The notes: a model not told the origin generated them from the letters alone. A stretch of DNA of 64,000 nt from Muricoccus roseus (GCF_900141905.1 NZ_FQZF01000005.1:159188-223187); one strand, 5' to 3'. Numbered from the stretch's first letter, positions 17,735 to 26,596 are shown. Numbers and translations: made by a program.

Positions 17735-19360
17735 TCAGGAAGGGGCCGTGTTGCGCCGGGCGAGGCGCTGGCCGGCGATATAGCCCCAGGTCATGTTCGG
17801 GCCGATCGTCGTGCCGGTGCCGACATTGCGCGTGCCGATCGGGTTGGCCATGGCCAGCCCGGCGGCGAAGAGGCCGGGGATGACGCTGCCATCCGGCCGC
17901 AGCACCTCGGCATGCTCGTTGGTCCGGGCGCCGCCCTTGGTGCCGAGTATGGAGCGGCTGAAGGGCATGGCCAGGAAGGGCGCTTCCAGGATGGGCCTGA
18001 TACCCGCCCGCCGCCGCTTGTCCCCGGCCGAGGCGGCGTCGGCCCGTGCCGGCCGGCCGAAATCCTCGTCCCGCCCGGCGGCCGCGAAGGCGTTGAAGCG
18101 GGCGACGCTGGCCTCCAGCGCCGCCGCCGGCACGCCGATTTGCCCGGCGAGGGTCGCGAGGTCATCCGCCCGGCGCATCCAGGCCGGATCCGCCCGGCTG
18201 GCCCAGCGCACCGGCGGCACGTCCCGGAGCATCCGGGCATCCGTGATGACCCAGGCCGGGAGGTGCACGGGCTCGCCGGTCGCCGGGTCGCGCCGGTCCA
18301 GGACCTCGCCGAGGTTGAAGGTCAGCTCGTTGACGAAGCGCGACCCGTGGCGGTCCACCAGCATGGCATGGGGCTCGGTGTGGAAGGGCACGGGCTGGGC
18401 GAGCACCCGCCCCTCGTAGCGCACGGGCACGGCGGGGGTGATGGTTGCCTGGTCCATATGGGCCAGCGCCGCGCCGGCGGTGGCCGCCATGCGCTGGCCA
18501 TCGCCCTCATTCGCGGCGGGGCTGCCGCGCAGGTCGAGCGGCCCGGGGAAGTGGCGCGCCATCCGCGCCGCGTCCCATTCGAAGCCGCCCGTCGCGATCA
18601 CGACGCCGGCCCGGGCGGACCAGGCTTCCCGCTGGCCCTGGTGCTCCACCACCGCGCCGGTCACGGCGCCCATGCTGTCCTGCGTCAGCTCCAGGGCGCG
18701 CGCGTTCAGCAGCAGCTTCACCCCGGCGTCGAGGCAGCCGCGCAGCAGGCCCGTGACCAGCGCCGTCCCCTTGCCGCGCGCGTTGGTCAGCAGCCGCCAG
18801 AGGAGCCTTGGCCCGAGCTCCAGGGCGGTGCGGTAGGGCTTGTGGTAGAGGTCCCTCGTCACCGCCTCGTGATAGGTGAAGATCTCGGGGATGGTGGATC
18901 GGCGGATGCGGAAGGCGAAGCGCCCCGCGCGCCAGCGGCTGAGCGGCAAGGGCGAGAGCATCCGCCCCCGTGGCTTGGCGCCGGGCAGGTCGCGCAGCGG
19001 GTCGGGCTCCGGGGTGAGGGCGAAGCGGAGCGGCGTCTCCTCCTCGACCAAGCGGAGCATTTCCGGCGCGGCGCGGGTGAAGGCGCCCCACAGCGCGTCC
19101 TCGGCTGCCGCCCAGCCGGCCGGGGCGGCGGCGCGGATATAGGCCAAGGCCTCCTCCGGGCTGTCCTCGATGCCGGCGGCGGCGGCGTGGTGGTTGGCCG
19201 GTACCCAGGTGCCCGCGCCGGACATGGCGGAGGTGCCGCCGAGCCGCCCGGTCTTCTCCAGCACCGTGACGGAGAGGCCGCGCCGGGCGGCCGTGAGCGC
19301 CGCGACCAGCCCCGCGGCGCCGGAGCCGAGCACGAGAACATCGGTCGCATGGTCCGTCAT
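17735..19360 (-). CDS. FAD-dependent dehydrogenase (fumarate reductase / 3-ketosteroid dehydrogenase-like flavoprotein)
   Basis: A 541-residue flavoprotein. The N-terminal FAD motif is VLVLGSGAAGLVAALTAARRG with TGRLGGTSAMSGAGTWVP, the active-site middle includes VVIATGGFEWD, and the C-terminal FAD-binding end is PGLFAAGLAMANPIGTRNVGTGTTIGPNMTWGYIAG. This is the FAD_binding_2 family covering soluble fumarate reductases, 3-ketosteroid delta-1-dehydrogenases and tricarballylate dehydrogenases. The substrate is unassigned. It is last in a minus-strand run of four genes (TPP enzyme, Bug protein, duplicated protein, this one), 63 bp after the previous stop, so it may oxidise the compound that the Bug protein binds. 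Confidence 0.85.
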   Translation of the reverse strand: MTDHATDVLVLGSGAAGLVAALTAARRGLSVTVLEKTGRLGGTSAMSGAGTWVPANHHAAAAGIEDSPEEALAYIRAAAPAGWAAAEDALWGAFTRAAPEMLRLVEEETPLRFALTPEPDPLRDLPGAKPRGRMLSPLPLSRWRAGRFAFRIRRSTIPEIFTYHEAVTRDLYHKPYRTALELGPRLLWRLLTNARGKGTALVTGLLRGCLDAGVKLLLNARALELTQDSMGAVTGAVVEHQGQREAWSARAGVVIATGGFEWDAARMARHFPGPLDLRGSPAANEGDGQRMAATAGAALAHMDQATITPAVPVRYEGRVLAQPVPFHTEPHAMLVDRHGSRFVNELTFNLGEVLDRRDPATGEPVHLPAWVITDARMLRDVPPVRWASRADPAWMRRADDLATLAGQIGVPAAALEASVARFNAFAAAGRDEDFGRPARADAASAGDKRRRAGIRPILEAPFLAMPFSRSILGTKGGARTNEHAEVLRPDGSVIPGLFAAGLAMANPIGTRNVGTGTTIGPNMTWGYIAGQRLARRNTAPS

Positions 19361-19423
19361 GGGGGGCCCGCCTGGGGTGATGACGCCGCCCCCTTGGCAC
19401 CGGAAGGGCGCGCGCGCCAGCGG

Positions 19424-20233
19424 TCAGTCCCGGGCGATGCGTGCGACGGCCTCCGCGGCCGTCATGCCTTCCGACACGCCGAAACGGCGGGCCGGCGCGT
19501 TGGCGCGGCTCACGATTCCATCCCCGAAGGTGGAGCGGGCATCGCCGATGCGGGCGCTCTCCGCCGAGACGGTCAGCCCCGCGATCCCGGCGGCCTCCAG
19601 GGCCGGCAGGCGGGACACCCCGGCCTCATCCTTGCCGATGCCCGCATCGTTGTAGACGGCGGCGCGCACCGCCGCGCTCACCGCGCTGCCGCGCCCGCCG
19701 AGCAGGCCGCCATGGCTGCCCGTGACGACGACCGCCCCGGCGTCCCCGGGCTGGACGAGGCTGTTGGAATCCACCCCGATCACCGGTACCCGCGCGCCGG
19801 GTATGGCGATGGGGAAGCGCGCCTCCGCCATGGGCGGGCGGGACAGGGGGCCGGGCGCGGGGGCGCCGCGCAGCAGCCGCTGCGCCTCCGCCATCCCGAG
19901 CCCCGGCGCGAGACCGAGGCGCATGGCCGCGCCATTCACCCGGCTCAGCACGCCGCAGGCGAGAAGGTCCTGCCCATCCCCGATCCGCGCGGAGAGGTGG
20001 GAGGCCGCACCCGCCGGAATGCCGAGTTCATCGAGCAGGGCGAGGCCGGCGACCCCGGCCCCTTCCCGTCCGATCCCGGCATCGCTGACGATGACCGCCG
20101 CCACCCCGGCCTTGGCGGCGAGATGACCGACATAGATCCCGCCATGGGAGGCCGCGACGCAGACGCGGCCCCGGCAGGAGGAATCGAGCTTCGTCGCGCT
20201 GTCGAAGACCAGCGCGCCCGCGTCATCCCCCAT
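19424..20233 (-). CDS. Unknown protein with two tandem homologous halves (SHGG / DAGIG / SARIGD repeats)
   Basis: I recognise no named family. The 269 residues split into two copies of one unit offset by about 144. SHGG is at 29 and 173, DAGIG at 51 and 196, SARIGD at 81 and 226, and SRxN at 97 and 242; from DAGIG onward the spacings are identical (30 and 16). A spacer at about 125-165 joins the halves. There is no signal peptide or membrane segment. The ATG at 20233 lies five bases after the Bug stop codon, so translation is probably coupled. Repeated conserved Asp, His, Arg and Asn look like ligand or catalytic residues. Context suggests a role with the Bug ligand. Confidence 0.8.
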   Translation of the reverse strand: MGDDAGALVFDSATKLDSSCRGRVCVAASHGGIYVGHLAAKAGVAAVIVSDAGIGREGAGVAGLALLDELGIPAGAASHLSARIGDGQDLLACGVLSRVNGAAMRLGLAPGLGMAEAQRLLRGAPAPGPLSRPPMAEARFPIAIPGARVPVIGVDSNSLVQPGDAGAVVVTGSHGGLLGGRGSAVSAAVRAAVYNDAGIGKDEAGVSRLPALEAAGIAGLTVSAESARIGDARSTFGDGIVSRANAPARRFGVSEGMTAAEAVARIARD

Positions 20234-20238
20234 CGGGG

Positions 20239-21225
20239 CTATTCGACCCGGATGCCCGCATCCTGCACCAGCCGTTCCCATTTGGCGGTTTCGGCGGCGA
20301 TGAAGCGGCCGGCCATCTCGGGGTTCCGCTCCTCAGGCGGCGGCACCTCCACGCCCAGGCCGGCCAGGCGCGCCTGGACGCCCTCATCGGCCAGGGCCGA
20401 CCAGATGGCGGCCGAGATGGCCGAGACGACCGGGGCTGGCGTGCCGGCGGGGGCCAGCACGGCGTTCCATGTCGTCGCCTCGAAGCCGGGCACCGTCTCG
20501 GCCACGGTGGGGAGGTCCGGCAGGGCGGAGGAGCGGCGCGCGCCCGTCGTTGCGATGCCGCGCAGCGCGCCGCCGCGCACCTGGGCCGCGCCGGTCGCGA
20601 CGCTGTCCATCACCAGCGCCACGCGGCCGGCCAGGAGGTCCGCCACGGCCGGCGCGGTGCCGCGATAGGGGATGTGCTCCGCCCGCACGCCCGTCATGCC
20701 CTTCAGCAGCTCCACCCCGAGATGAGAGGAGCCGCCGGCGCCGCTGCTGCCATAGGCGTGCTGGCCGGAGCGCAGGAACTGCAGCAGCCCGGGCATGTCG
20801 CGCACGGGGCTTTCGGGCGGCACCATGATGACCTGCGGCACCACGCCGATCAGCGCCACGGGCGCGAAATCCGCGCCAGGGTCGAAGGTGAGGCGCGAGC
20901 CGTGCAGCGCGCGGTGGACGGCATGGACCACCGTGGTGAAGAGCAGGGCGCTGCCATCCTTCGGCGCGCGGGCGATGTTCTCCGTGCCCGGCAGGGCGCC
21001 GCCGCCCGCGCGGTTCTCCACCACCACGCGCTGCGGCAGGGCGTTGGAGAGGCGTTCGGCCAGGATCCGCGCCACCGCGTCGGTCGGGCCGCCGGCGGCA
21101 TAGGGGACCACCAGCCGCACCGGCCGGTCCGGCCAGGCGGGGGCCTGGGCAGAGGCGGTTAGGGCGAAGGCGGGGGCAAGGCCTGCGGCGGCCATTCCGG
21201 CCAGCAGGGCACGGCGAGCGATCAT
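20239..21225 (-). CDS. Bug-family (TctC-like) periplasmic solute-binding protein 3
   Basis: A 328-residue exported protein. The signal sequence MIARRALLAGMAAAGLAPAFALTASAQA is followed by Bug signatures RLVVPYAAGGPTDAVARILAERL, VENRAGGGALPGTENIARAPKDGSALLF, YGSSGAGGSSHLGVELLKG and HIPYRGTAPAVADLLAGRV. GAGGAGGA lies five bases before the ATG, a strong ribosome site. It sits second in the minus-strand cluster behind the TPP enzyme (40-bp gap) and is tightly coupled to the duplicated unknown protein. Ligand unknown. No membrane partner is encoded nearby, so it either uses transporter subunits elsewhere or works as a sensor. Confidence 0.88.
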   Translation of the reverse strand: MIARRALLAGMAAAGLAPAFALTASAQAPAWPDRPVRLVVPYAAGGPTDAVARILAERLSNALPQRVVVENRAGGGALPGTENIARAPKDGSALLFTTVVHAVHRALHGSRLTFDPGADFAPVALIGVVPQVIMVPPESPVRDMPGLLQFLRSGQHAYGSSGAGGSSHLGVELLKGMTGVRAEHIPYRGTAPAVADLLAGRVALVMDSVATGAAQVRGGALRGIATTGARRSSALPDLPTVAETVPGFEATTWNAVLAPAGTPAPVVSAISAAIWSALADEGVQARLAGLGVEVPPPEERNPEMAGRFIAAETAKWERLVQDAGIRVE

Positions 21226-21265
21226 GACGTTCCTCCTCTTTTGCTTTTCGTGCGTCGAAGCGGGA

Positions 21266-23029
21266 TCAGGCGATGCGGTCGCCCTTGCGGATGACGGCGG
21301 CGCGGTTGTCCACGCCGGGCAGCATCTTCGCGGGGTCGCGCGTCACGATGACGTCGAGCACCACCGGGCCCTTGGTCGCGATCGCCTGGCGCAGCGCGCC
21401 TTCCACCGCCTCGGGATCCTCCACGCGGATGCCGGTGCAGCCGAAGGCCTGGGCGATGGCGGCGAAATCCATCTCCTTCAGGTCGGAGGCGTGATAATTG
21501 CCCGCGCCATAGACGAGGTGCTGCAGCGCCTTCACATAGCCGGAGGCGGCGTTGTTCACGACGACGATGGTGATATCGAGATCGAGCCGCTTCGCCGTCT
21601 CCAGGTCGCCCAGAACCATGCAGAAGCCGCTGTCGCCGGTCATGGCGACGACGGGGCGCCCGGGCGCCGCGAGCGCCGCGCCCATCGCGCCCGGCAGGCC
21701 GTAGCCGATGGAGGCGAAGCCGCGATCCGGCACGAAGCCGCGGCCCGCGCGCTTGGTGTCGAAGAGCAGGCCGCCCCAATGCGCGGCGAAGCCGCCATCG
21801 GCGACGAGGATGCCGTCCTCCGGCAGGACCGTGTTGATGGCGGTCAGGAGGCGGGCGACGTTGATCGGCCGCTCGGTGGAGTGCAGCCGCTCCGCCACGC
21901 CCTCACGCCACTCGGCCATGCGCGCGGAGACCTGCGCGGCATAGCCGGCGTGGCGGGCCTTCATCTCGGCCGCGCGCGCGCCGAGCGCGGCGTGCAGGTC
22001 CTCGATGCCGAGCTTCGCATCGCCCCAGAGCAGGACATCGGCGCGCGTCGTGCGGCCGAACTCCTCCGCCACGATGTCGAGATGGATGATCGTCTTGCCC
22101 GGCGCCGGCACGGTGTAGCGCTTGGTCGCGATCTCGCCGAGCTTGCAGCCGACGACGAGGATGACGTCCGCCTCCTCGATCAGCCGGTTCGCGATGCGGT
22201 CGTAGCGGCCGAACAGCCCGGCGCTCAACGGATCGACGCAGGGAATGGCGCCCTTGCCCGTCAGCGTATGCGCGACAGGAATGTCGATGGCGCGCGCGAA
22301 GGCCGTCAGCGCATCCGCCGCGCCGGAGATGTGCACGCCGCCACCCGCGAGGATGATCGGGCGCGCCGCCTTCGCCAGCAGATCCGCCGCGCGCGCCACC
22401 GCCGCGCCATCCGGCCGGCAGCGCAGCGCGGGCGCCGCCTCATTCGCCGGATCCACCTCGAACTCCTCCGCCGGGAAGGCGTGGGTGGCGTGCATCAGGT
22501 CCTCGGGCAGGTCCACGACGACGGGGCCCGGCCGGCCAGTGGTGGCGACCGCGAAGGCGCGGCGCATCATCTCGGGGATGCGGTGGATGGCCTCGACCCG
22601 GATCAGCTCCTTGCAGACGGGGCGCAGCAGATCGACCTGCCGGCACTCCTGCGTCATGTTCTTCCAGGCGTGGTCGCGATGCGTGTCGCCGACGACGCAG
22701 ACCATCGGCGTGCCGGCGTTCAGCGCCTCGGCCAGGCCGGTGACCAGGTTGGTGGCGCCCGGCCCGAGCGTCGCATCCGCCAGGCCGACGCGGCCGGAGA
22801 CCTTCGCATAGGCATCGGCCACGAAGACGCCGGAGCGCTCGTCATTGATCAGGTGGTGCGGCATGCCGAAATGGCGCGCGGCCTCGTAGAAGGGCAGCAG
22901 CTGGAAGCCGCCCATGCCGAACATCGGGCCGCCGTTGAAGGCCCGGATCATGCGGGCCACCGCCTCGCCGCCCTGCATCTCGAGCACGGAGTTCACGGGG
23001 GCCGCGCTGTCGCGGATCGAATCGGGCAT
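21266..23029 (-). CDS. Thiamine-diphosphate enzyme, acetolactate synthase large-subunit-like
   Basis: A 587-residue three-domain ThDP enzyme: PYR domain (FGMPHHLINDERSGVFVADAYAKVSGRVG with the activating Glu), central domain (RPIILAGGGVHISGAADAL) and PP domain (VVAMTGDSGFCMVLGDLETAKRLDLDITIVVVNN, a GDS...NN version of the GDG...NN Mg-ThDP motif). There is no regulatory ilvN partner and a non-biosynthetic context, so a catabolic 2-oxoacid decarboxylase or carboligase is more likely than acetolactate synthase. GAGGAAAG precedes ATG 23029. It is the first gene of the cluster, divergent from the IclR regulator, with an inverted repeat in the shared upstream region. Confidence 0.85.
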   Translation of the reverse strand: MPDSIRDSAAPVNSVLEMQGGEAVARMIRAFNGGPMFGMGGFQLLPFYEAARHFGMPHHLINDERSGVFVADAYAKVSGRVGLADATLGPGATNLVTGLAEALNAGTPMVCVVGDTHRDHAWKNMTQECRQVDLLRPVCKELIRVEAIHRIPEMMRRAFAVATTGRPGPVVVDLPEDLMHATHAFPAEEFEVDPANEAAPALRCRPDGAAVARAADLLAKAARPIILAGGGVHISGAADALTAFARAIDIPVAHTLTGKGAIPCVDPLSAGLFGRYDRIANRLIEEADVILVVGCKLGEIATKRYTVPAPGKTIIHLDIVAEEFGRTTRADVLLWGDAKLGIEDLHAALGARAAEMKARHAGYAAQVSARMAEWREGVAERLHSTERPINVARLLTAINTVLPEDGILVADGGFAAHWGGLLFDTKRAGRGFVPDRGFASIGYGLPGAMGAALAAPGRPVVAMTGDSGFCMVLGDLETAKRLDLDITIVVVNNAASGYVKALQHLVYGAGNYHASDLKEMDFAAIAQAFGCTGIRVEDPEAVEGALRQAIATKGPVVLDVIVTRDPAKMLPGVDNRAAVIRKGDRIA

Positions 23030-23135
23030 GGACGCTTTCCTCGGTGGTCTTTCGCGCGAAGGGCCCGGTGGCCGGGCGGGTGCCGGCTGGGCCGGGCGCC
23101 GATTCCTGCCGGACGGGCCTGTCCGTCGCGTTATT

Positions 23136-23164
23136 CCATTGGGTGGGATTGTTGTTCCCAATGG
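23136..23164. promoter_or_regulatory. Probable operator of the divergent IclR/TPP-enzyme pair
   Basis: Perfect 8-bp inverted arms CCATTGGG (23136-23143) and CCCAATGG (23157-23164) separated by 13 bp, in the 230-bp divergent region. The local base composition is clearly less GC-rich than the genes around it. IclR-type regulators commonly bind such dyads beside their own gene, so this is the natural candidate; binding is inferred. Confidence 0.55.
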
Positions 23165-23259
23165 GTGGACGTTACGCAGCGCTCCCTGGATCGTCAACCG
23201 GTTTGCCCGGCCGGCGGCGCGGGCCCATAATCGGTTCTATCAGTTTGGATTTCAGAGAG

Positions 23260-24045
23260 TTGGACGACGCGGGCGGCGCTGATCACACCGGGAACCAGGG
23301 AATTGACCGGACCCTCTCCCTGCTCCGTGCGGTCGCGGCAGGCGAACGTGGCGGCGCCCGGCTGCACGAGATCGCCACCCGCACCGGCCTCTCCCGCTCC
23401 ACCACGCATCGCCTCCTGGCGGCGCTGGTCCAGGCCGGGCTGCTGGAGCAGGACCCGGATTCGCCGCACTACCATCTCGGCTTCCAGATCTATGCGCTGG
23501 GCCGCACGGCCGCCCATCGCCACGGGCTGCTGACCATCGCGCAGGCCAGCCTGGTGCGGCTGGAGGAGTGGTCGGAGGACACGGTCTATCTGCAGATCCG
23601 CTCGGGCGACGACGCGCTTTGCATCGCGCGCCAGGAGGGCCGCTTTCCGATCAAGACGCTCACCCTGGCGGTGGGCGACCGGCGGCCGCTCGGCGTCGGC
23701 GCGGGTAGCCTGGCGCTGCTCTCCGCCCTGCCGGATGCGGCGGTTCAGCAGGCGGTTGCCGCGAATGCGGCGCGGCTCTCGGCCTACTCCGCCTTCACGC
23801 CGGCGCTGCTGCAATCGCTGGTGGCGAGGACTCGCGAGGACGGGTTCGCCACCAATCCCGGGCTGATCGTCCGTGGGATGGGCGCCGTCGGGGTGCCGAT
23901 CCTGCGCAGGGATGGGCGCGTGGCCGGGGCGCTCAGCATCGCCGCGGTCGAAAGCCGCATGGGCGAGGCGCGCCGGGGGGAGATCGCCGCGCGCCTGCAG
24001 GAGGAGGCGCGCCGGATCGGCGAACGACTCGACGCGGTGGGCTGA
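23260..24045 (+). CDS. IclR-family transcriptional regulator
   Basis: About 261 residues. The winged helix-turn-helix comes first (IDRTLSLLRAV, LHEIATRTGLSRSTTHRLLAALVQAGLLEQ), followed by the effector-binding GAF-like domain with DGFATNPGLIVRGMGAVGVPIL and GALSIAAVESRM. The start is uncertain: TTG at 23260 gives a normal-length protein and leaves the operator outside the gene, while the frame is open upstream to an ATG at 23161 that would lie inside the operator. It is divergent from the TPP-enzyme cluster, which it probably controls. It is convergent with the MlrC gene, with only 12 bp between stops. Confidence 0.88.
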   Translation: MDDAGGADHTGNQGIDRTLSLLRAVAAGERGGARLHEIATRTGLSRSTTHRLLAALVQAGLLEQDPDSPHYHLGFQIYALGRTAAHRHGLLTIAQASLVRLEEWSEDTVYLQIRSGDDALCIARQEGRFPIKTLTLAVGDRRPLGVGAGSLALLSALPDAAVQQAVAANAARLSAYSAFTPALLQSLVARTREDGFATNPGLIVRGMGAVGVPILRRDGRVAGALSIAAVESRMGEARRGEIAARLQEEARRIGERLDAVG

Positions 24046-24057
24046 AAGGCCGCGCCG

Positions 24058-25527
24058 CTAGCGCCGGTAGGATTCCGGCACATGCCGGAAGGGCAGCGCC
24101 GCGAGGTCCAGCGAGGCCGGGCCGGGGCAGTCGCATTCCACGATGAGGGAGCAGCGTTCCGCGAAGGCGGCGCGGAAGTGGTTCTTGCCCTTGTTGGCCA
24201 TCAGCCGGGTTTCGCCGAGGTCGATGCCGTGCAGGGCGAAGAAGGCCGGATCCACCGCGGCTTCCTTGCGGCTGGTGACGATGATGCGCAGCGGCCCGGC
24301 GCGGAGGACGGCGGTGGGCCCGAGATCCACGGGGGAGCCGCGCTCCATCGGGCCCTCGTTGACGAAGCGGCCATCCGTCAGGCGTTCGACCGTGCCGGTG
24401 AAGGGGACGGGCGGGCCGAAGGCTTCCGTGACCCGGCCGCCGAGGGGGCGGGAAAGCGTGCCCCCCTCCCCGGCCGCCTGGGCCGCCTGGACGGTGGCGG
24501 GGTCGTGGAGGAAGGCGAAGACGGTGGGGATGCCGGGCGGGTTCTCCAGCAGCACGCGGAGGAGCCCGGGCGTGTCCGCGATGCCGCCGGAGAAGGGATT
24601 GTCGGCGGGGTCGAGCAGCGCGACGAGGCCGGGCGGGCCGGCGAGCGCGCGGGCCAGGCCTTCCTCCGGGCCGGGCAGCGAGACGGCGAAGCGGGGGCGG
24701 CGGGCCTCGATGGCCTGGGCGATGCGGGCGGCGGCGGCGCGGGCGGCCTCGGGCTCGGCGGCCCAGGCCATGCCGCAGGGGCGGGCATGGGGGCTGTCGC
24801 CCCAGGCGAAGCCGCCGAAGGGGAAGGCCTCGCAGACCGAGCCCTCCTCCAGCTCGTTCGCCATGGCCCAGACCTCGGCCATCGGGCCTCCTTCGCTTCC
24901 CGGAGCAGCCGAGCGCATGTGGAAGGAGTGGAGGACGAAGGGCAGCTTGGCGACGGCGCCATGCATCCTCGGCCCGCCCAGGATCCGGCGCTCCAGCATG
25001 GCCAGGGCGCGGGCGCCGGCGATGTCCATGTCGGTATGGGGGTAGCTGCGATAGGCGCTGGCGCCATCGAGCAGCTGCGCCACCTCCTCGGCCATGTCCG
25101 CGTGGAAGTCGAAGGAGGCGGTGAGCGGGGTTTCCGGGCCGATGGCGGCGCGGATGGCGCGGAGGATGGTGAGATCGGCCTCGGGGTCCGATTCCGTGAC
25201 GCAGGCGCCGTGGAGCGAGAGATAGACGCCGTCGAAGCCGCCGGCGCGGAGTGGCGGCAGGACATCGTCCAGCCAGGCCTGGAGGACGGCATCCTCCATC
25301 GGGCCGCCGGGCTGCGCGCTGGCGCAGCGGAGGATGGTGGCGGACCAGTCCGGCCGGGCGGCGAGGAAGGCGGCGACGGCGCCGATCTCGGTGGCGGTTC
25401 CCGCGTAGCGGGCGAGGGCTTCGTCCCCCTCCACCCATTCGCGGGAGAGGAAGGCCTCCAGCCCCGTGGGGACGGGGGTGAAGGAGTTCCCTTCGAACCA
25501 GAGGCGGGCGACGGCGATTCTCGGCAT
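24058..25527 (-). CDS. M81-family metallopeptidase / MlrC-like protein
   Basis: A 489-residue protein of the family named after microcystinase MlrC. The N-terminal DUF1485 domain opens with IAVARLWFEGNSFTPVPTGLEAF and contains metal-binding SLHGA and SFDFHADM plus YPHTDMD. The C-terminal MlrC domain has LDPADNPFSGGIADTPGLLRVLLE and IIVTSRKEAAVDPAFFALHGIDL. Most bacterial members outside microcystin degraders have unknown peptide or amide substrates. ATG 25527 gives the family N-terminus MPRIAVARLW. It may belong functionally with the neighbouring Bug/TPP/flavoprotein cluster, but strand arrangement does not prove this. Confidence 0.85.
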   Translation of the reverse strand: MPRIAVARLWFEGNSFTPVPTGLEAFLSREWVEGDEALARYAGTATEIGAVAAFLAARPDWSATILRCASAQPGGPMEDAVLQAWLDDVLPPLRAGGFDGVYLSLHGACVTESDPEADLTILRAIRAAIGPETPLTASFDFHADMAEEVAQLLDGASAYRSYPHTDMDIAGARALAMLERRILGGPRMHGAVAKLPFVLHSFHMRSAAPGSEGGPMAEVWAMANELEEGSVCEAFPFGGFAWGDSPHARPCGMAWAAEPEAARAAAARIAQAIEARRPRFAVSLPGPEEGLARALAGPPGLVALLDPADNPFSGGIADTPGLLRVLLENPPGIPTVFAFLHDPATVQAAQAAGEGGTLSRPLGGRVTEAFGPPVPFTGTVERLTDGRFVNEGPMERGSPVDLGPTAVLRAGPLRIIVTSRKEAAVDPAFFALHGIDLGETRLMANKGKNHFRAAFAERCSLIVECDCPGPASLDLAALPFRHVPESYRR

Positions 25528-25618
25528 GGGGGGAGTGTAGCGCCCGGGGCGGCGGGGGCTACCGGTGGTGGCCGGAGGGGGCGCGGCGGTCGGCCCGGCG
25601 GTCTTCAGGCGGCCATCG

Positions 25619-26044
25619 TCAGTCCGCCGGGATGAAGCGGAGCGTGCCTGCCCTGCGCGTGGGCTTGCCCGTGTCGTTCGTGTGGTTGACGCCATCCATG
25701 ACGGGCACCTCGGGGAAGTCGAACGGGCTGACGCCTTCGAGGCAGGCGACGTTCACCGCATAGAGGTTCTGGTCGGATCGTCGCTGGTGATGCGTGTAGA
25801 TGCCGCAGCGCGAACAGAAGAAGTGCTCCGCCGAGCCCGTGTGGAAGCGGTATCGCGTGAGCGCCTCCTCCCCGCGCAGGATCGTGATCCCGCCCATTTC
25901 CGCCATGGCGACGACGGCCCCCCGCATCCGGCAGTAGGAGCAGGTGCAGCGGCGGATGGACTCGAAGCCATCGCTGAGCGTCACCTCGAAGCGCACCGCG
26001 CCGCAGTGGCACTGGCCCATCCGGCGATTCATGTTGCTCACCAT
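25619..26044 (-). CDS. GFA-fold (glutathione-dependent formaldehyde-activating enzyme-like) zinc protein
   Basis: A 141-residue protein with the Mss4/GFA zinc pattern: GQCHCGAVRFEV (CxC), RRCTCSYCRMRGAVVA (CxCxxC) and FFCSRCGIYTHHQR (CxxC). The family includes the formaldehyde-glutathione adduct-forming enzyme Gfa, but many members have unknown roles. Start 26044 follows a GAGGGCGGG sequence; ATG 26032 (MNRRMGQ) is an alternative. It is divergent from the glycine-zipper lipoprotein gene. Confidence 0.85.
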   Translation of the reverse strand: MVSNMNRRMGQCHCGAVRFEVTLSDGFESIRRCTCSYCRMRGAVVAMAEMGGITILRGEEALTRYRFHTGSAEHFFCSRCGIYTHHQRRSDQNLYAVNVACLEGVSPFDFPEVPVMDGVNHTNDTGKPTRRAGTLRFIPAD

Positions 26045-26263
26045 CCCGCCCTCATCTCGTCCGCGGATGGCTTCTACACCCGGTCGTCACGTGCGGAGGA
26101 GAAGGGGAAGGCAGGTGCATTCCGAGAGCCGGAGCGCAAGCCGGGGCTGATTTGGGGCGGGACAGCCACGATCCCGCCGCCTTCGGCCTTCAGCTTTCCT
26201 GAGAACGGAAGCACCGCACAGCCGTTGGAACCCGGTGCGAAAACCTTCCGAAGGGAGACGATA

Positions 26264-26596
26264 GTGACACGAATCTCGACACGCTGCCTGGCGGGGCTCG
26301 CCCTCGCTGCGAGCCTCGCGGCCTGCACCAACCCCTATGACCCCGGGCAGCGCGCGCTCGGCGGCGCCGCGATCGGCGCCGGGAGCGGCGCGGCGCTGGG
26401 CGCCATTGCGGGTGGTGGGCGCGGGGCGGCGATCGGGGCCGTGGCCGGCGGTGCCGTCGGCGCTATCACGGGCGCGGCGACCACGCCGCAGCCGGCGCCG
26501 GCCTATGGCTACGGTTATGGCTATGCGGCCCCGCCGCCCCCGCCGGTCTATTACGCGCCCCCGCCGCCGCCCCCGCCGGTTTACTACCGGTACTGA
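26264..26596 (+). CDS. Glycine-zipper lipoprotein with Pro/Tyr-rich tail
   Basis: A 110-residue outer-membrane lipoprotein candidate. Signal peptide TRISTRCLAGLALAASLAAC ends in a lipobox with the lipidated Cys at residue 21. Then comes a glycine-zipper segment (repeated GAAIGAGSG / GAAIGAVAGG patterns, about residues 30-70) and a low-complexity tail of Tyr-Gly and Pro-Pro-Pro-Val-Tyr-Tyr. GTG 26264 is chosen because AAGGGAG lies seven bases upstream and it starts right at the signal peptide. Glycine-zipper proteins insert into or span membranes and often respond to envelope stress; the specific role is unknown. A clear terminator follows. Confidence 0.85.
   Translation: MTRISTRCLAGLALAASLAACTNPYDPGQRALGGAAIGAGSGAALGAIAGGGRGAAIGAVAGGAVGAITGAATTPQPAPAYGYGYGYAAPPPPPVYYAPPPPPPPVYYRY

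Noticed and set aside
21266..23029. Biosynthetic acetolactate synthase (ilvB)
   Set aside because: No ilvN or ilvC beside it and the neighbours are catabolic/transport genes with an IclR regulator.
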